Source: SAR86 cluster bacterium
GTDB taxonomy: Bacteria > Pseudomonadota > Gammaproteobacteria > Magnimaribacterales > D2472
Assembly: GCA_016779285.1 (NCBI GenBank)
Contig: JADHNV010000042.1
Span: 1 to 8,790 of the forward strand
Direction of reading: 5' to 3'
DNA: 8,790 nt
Shown here: piece after piece, positions 6,479-8,790 of the stretch
How the letters are laid out: each line of letters opens with the position of its first letter
Position numbering within the stretch: position 1 is the stretch's first letter
Notes under the pieces: generated by a model
Database searches by the model: none
Seen by the model: the letters and a program-made list of their open reading frames with translations, nothing else
Told to the model about the DNA's origin: nothing
Position numbers and translations under genes: made by a program

Positions 6479-7583
6479 ATGAACACCATGGAAACAGGCG
6501 AAATTAAATCAATCCTAACTAACCTCAGAGATCGCATGAATGATCTCCGGGGGCATCTTTGACGTTGCTCAAAAACAAAGTTCCTTAGAGGATATTAATA
6601 ACAAATTATCTGAAGAGTCTACCTGGTCTAATTTAGAGCTATCCCAATCTCTAAATAAAGAAAAAGCTGATTTAGAAAAATTTTTAAATTCTTTTGTGTC
6701 TGTCGATGAGGCTATCAATGACAATCTAGAATTTTTAGATATTGCGATTGAGGAATCTGATGACGAGTCAATCGAAGAAATCAATGAAGAAACTAAAGCT
6801 CTCACTTCCAAAGTGGAAGATTTAGAATTTAATAGGATGTTCTCCAATAAAATGGATCCCAATTCTGCATTTATTGATATTCAATCTGGCTCTGGCGGAA
6901 CTGAAGCACAAGACTGGGCTGATATGCTTCTGAGAATGTACACACGATGGGCAGAAAAACATGAATTTTTAGTATCTGTTATTGAGCATTCCCCTGGAGA
7001 GGTTGCAGGAATTAAATCAGCATCGTTACTTATCAAGGGGAGTTATGCATATGGATGGCTTAGAACAGAAACTGGTGTTCATCGGTTAGTTAGAAAATCT
7101 CCTTTCGATTCTGGTAGTAGACGACATACATCCTTTGCATCTGTATTTATTTCTCCAGAAATTGATGAATCTATTGAAGTTGAACTAAATCCTGCTGATG
7201 TAAGAATTGATACCTATAGAGCCTCAGGGGCGGGCGGTCAGCATGTTAATAAAACAGATTCTGCAGTTCGTTTAACACATACTCCAACAGGGACAGTGGT
7301 TCAGTGTCAAAGTGATCGTTCCCAGCATAAAAATAAAGATAATGCTTTTAAACAGCTTAAATCAAAATTATATGAACTAGAGCTGCAAAAACAGAAAGAT
7401 GAGCAACAATTATTAGAAGACAGCAAGTCCGATATTGGCTGGGGAAGCCAAATCCGATCATATGTTTTGGATCAATCCCGTATTAAAGACTTAAGAACAA
7501 ACGTTGAAAGTGGTAATATCTCTTCAATCCTCGACGGAGATATAGATATATTTATTAAAGCTAGTCTAACCCAAGGAGTGTAA
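6479..7583 (+). CDS. prfB: Peptide chain release factor 2, expressed by programmed +1 frameshift
   Basis: RF2 recognises UGA and UAA in the ribosomal A site and triggers peptide release. The gene is in two frames: 6479-6559 encodes 27 residues up to CTT, then in-frame TGA (6560-6562); skipping T6560 joins GAC at 6561 to the frame ending with TAA at 7581-7583. The fused product is 367 residues (364 from the second ATG at 6488), against 365 in E. coli. The stop-recognition motif SPF is at 207-209 and the catalytic GGQ at 252-254 (E. coli 205-207 and 250-252). The residue equivalent to E. coli 246 is Ala (YRASGAGGQ), not the Thr of K-12. The upstream segment, with IKSILTNLRDR and ending LRGHL, resembles the start of E. 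coli RF2. A start at ATG 6540, already in the second frame, would lose this N-terminus and is not favoured. lysS follows with no gap. Confidence 0.95.
6549..6563 (+). promoter_or_regulatory. prfB autoregulatory +1 frameshift site (internal Shine-Dalgarno, CTT TGA C)
   Basis: GGGGG at 6549-6553 is followed after exactly 3 nt by CTT (6557-6559) and TGA C (6560-6563). E. coli prfB has the same arrangement (AGGGGG, 3 nt, CUU UGA C), with C rather than A before the G-run here. In the known mechanism, the G-run pairs with 16S rRNA while the ribosome pauses at UGA. When RF2 is scarce, the peptidyl-tRNA slips from CUU to UUU and reading continues at GAC. When RF2 is plentiful, termination gives a 27-residue peptide. 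RF2 thus limits its own synthesis. Confidence 0.95.
7573..7578 (+). promoter_or_regulatory. Ribosome binding site of lysS
   Basis: AAGGAG is the strongest Shine-Dalgarno in the window. It sits inside the last codons of prfB, 5 nt before the lysS ATG at 7584, and fixes that start. lysS can therefore initiate independently although its ATG directly abuts the prfB stop. Most other genes in the window have weak sites or none. Confidence 0.85.
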
Positions 7584-8790
7584 ATGAGTGATTCAAATAT
7601 TGGTGGTGAGGCCTCTATCTTAGAAGAAAGACGAAGAAAGCTTGAAGAGCTTAGACAAGCTAATATTGCTTATGTAAATAATTTTATTCCTTCTAAAAAA
7701 GCCAAAGATTTACACGATTCTTATGGCCACCATAGTAAAGAGGAGCTTGAAGAAAAAAAGATTATAAATTTATCCATAGCCGGGAGAATAGTTTTAAAAA
7801 GAGTGATGGGTAATGCCAGTTTTGTAACTATTAGAGATGGTTCAGGAGATATACAGGCTTATATCAGCAAAAATAATGTAGACCCTGATTTATACAAGCA
7901 CTTTAAATCATGGGATCTTGGAGACATTATTGGCATCACAGGTAATTTATTTAAGACTAAAACAGAAGAGCTGACGGTTGAAGCTCATGCCATCATCTTA
8001 ATAACAAAATCACTTAGGCCTATGCCAGAAAAACATAAAGGTTTGGCTGATATTGAAATTAAATATCGCCAAAGGTACTTAGATTTAATGAGCAACCCTG
8101 AATCTCAAGAGGTCTTCAGAAAACGTTCTCAAATTGTTTCATCTATTAGATCCTCAATGCTTGAAGATGGTTTTCTCGAAGTTGAAACGCCCATGATGCA
8201 TTCAATACCGGGAGGAGCTGTTGCAAAACCTTTTATTACCCATCACAACGCACTAGACAGAGAACTTTTCTTAAGGATTGCACCTGAGCTACATCTAAAA
8301 AGGCTATTGGTTGGAGGTTTTGAAAAGGTTTTTGAGATTAACAGAAGTTTTAGAAATGAGGGGCTTTCTACTAGACATAATCCAGAGTTTACGATGTTGG
8401 AGTTTTATGCTGCTTTTGCTACTTTTGATGGAACTATAGATTTCACCAAGAATATTATTCAATCAGCTTCAGCCGCAATTGGTAACAATGATGAAATTGA
8501 ATGGGATGGCGACAAAATAGATCTTTCTAATTTCTCCATCAAAACTCTTAATAATTTAGTACTAGAGCATAACTCTGAGCTTAACAATGACGATTTAACA
8601 AACTTAGACAAGCTTAGAAGTTATTCCAAATCAATCAAAGTGCCATTCAAGGAATCTTGGGGAGCTGGAAAAGTTTTACTAGAGATTTTTGAAAAATCAG
8701 TTGAGACTAATCTCATACAACCAACCTTTGTCACAGAGTATCCCGTAGAAGTTTCACCTCTGTCCAGAAGAAATAATGATAACCCCTCTA
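7584..8790 (+). CDS. lysS: Lysyl-tRNA synthetase, class II (3' truncated by window)
   Basis: LysRS activates lysine with ATP and charges tRNA-Lys. The frame is open from ATG 7584 to the window end, 402 codons of an expected 500 or so. After an N-terminal helix (about 12-28, LEERRRKLEELRQ), the OB-fold anticodon-binding domain covers about 62-145, including RVMGNASFVTIRDGSGDIQ (73-91). The class II catalytic domain follows, with YRQRYLDLMSNPES (161-174), motif 1 near GFLEVETPMM (196-205), FITHHNALDRELFLRIAPEL (217-236) and motif 2 in FEINRSFRNEG (250-260) through RHNPEFTMLEFY (264-275). Motif 3 lies beyond the window. Similarity to E. coli LysS is continuous through the EYPVEVSPLSRRN segment (385-397). 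The gene starts directly after the prfB stop; prfB-lysS is a conserved gammaproteobacterial pair. Confidence 0.98.
   Translation, partial: MSDSNIGGEASILEERRRKLEELRQANIAYVNNFIPSKKAKDLHDSYGHHSKEELEEKKIINLSIAGRIVLKRVMGNASFVTIRDGSGDIQAYISKNNVDPDLYKHFKSWDLGDIIGITGNLFKTKTEELTVEAHAIILITKSLRPMPEKHKGLADIEIKYRQRYLDLMSNPESQEVFRKRSQIVSSIRSSMLEDGFLEVETPMMHSIPGGAVAKPFITHHNALDRELFLRIAPELHLKRLLVGGFEKVFEINRSFRNEGLSTRHNPEFTMLEFYAAFATFDGTIDFTKNIIQSASAAIGNNDEIEWDGDKIDLSNFSIKTLNNLVLEHNSELNNDDLTNLDKLRSYSKSIKVPFKESWGAGKVLLEIFEKSVETNLIQPTFVTEYPVEVSPLSRRNNDNPS

Noticed and set aside
6540..7583. prfB starting at ATG 6540 without a frameshift
   Set aside because: It would lose the conserved N-terminal segment, and the frameshift site upstream matches the E. 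coli arrangement exactly.

Overview
The window is a compact stretch of an AT-rich bacterial genome. Every supported gene is on the + strand. Product similarities and gene order (rpsP-rimM-trmD-rplS, then xerD-dsbC-hom-thrC, then prfB-lysS) point to a gammaproteobacterium. The low GC content, near-zero gene spacing and lack of mobile DNA suggest a streamlined, possibly marine lineage such as SAR86. That lineage is a guess from style and has not been tested.

Layout: 1-187 is the 3' end of a gene placed as rpsP (ribosomal protein S16), of which only an Ala/Pro/Glu repeat tail is visible. rimM (171-710), trmD (716-1447) and rplS (1468-2085) complete the classic ribosome/tRNA-modification operon. 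With almost no gap follow xerD (2090-2992), dsbC (2999-3709), hom (3712-4965) and thrC (4965-6341). Spacing from rimM to thrC runs from a 1-nt overlap to 20 nt, so 1-6341 could be one transcript. A 137-bp gap (6342-6478) holds no convincing gene. After it come prfB (6479-7583, read through a programmed +1 frameshift) and lysS (7584 to the window edge, incomplete).

Functionally, the first block serves 30S maturation (S16, RimM), tRNA m1G37 methylation (TrmD) and the 50S subunit (L19). The middle block combines chromosome dimer resolution (XerD), periplasmic disulfide isomerisation (DsbC) and two threonine pathway enzymes (Hom, ThrC; no thrB here). The last block returns to translation with release factor 2 and lysyl-tRNA synthetase.

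The most unusual signal is that both ribosomal proteins of the first operon carry long, acidic, probably disordered additions: a C-terminal APAEE-repeat tail on the presumed S16 and a roughly 90-residue Glu/Ser-rich N-terminal extension on L19. The prfB frameshift is a known type of element but decides the correct gene model. I see no defence system, CRISPR array, insertion sequence, prophage or RNA gene, and no evidence of a wholly new multi-gene system.
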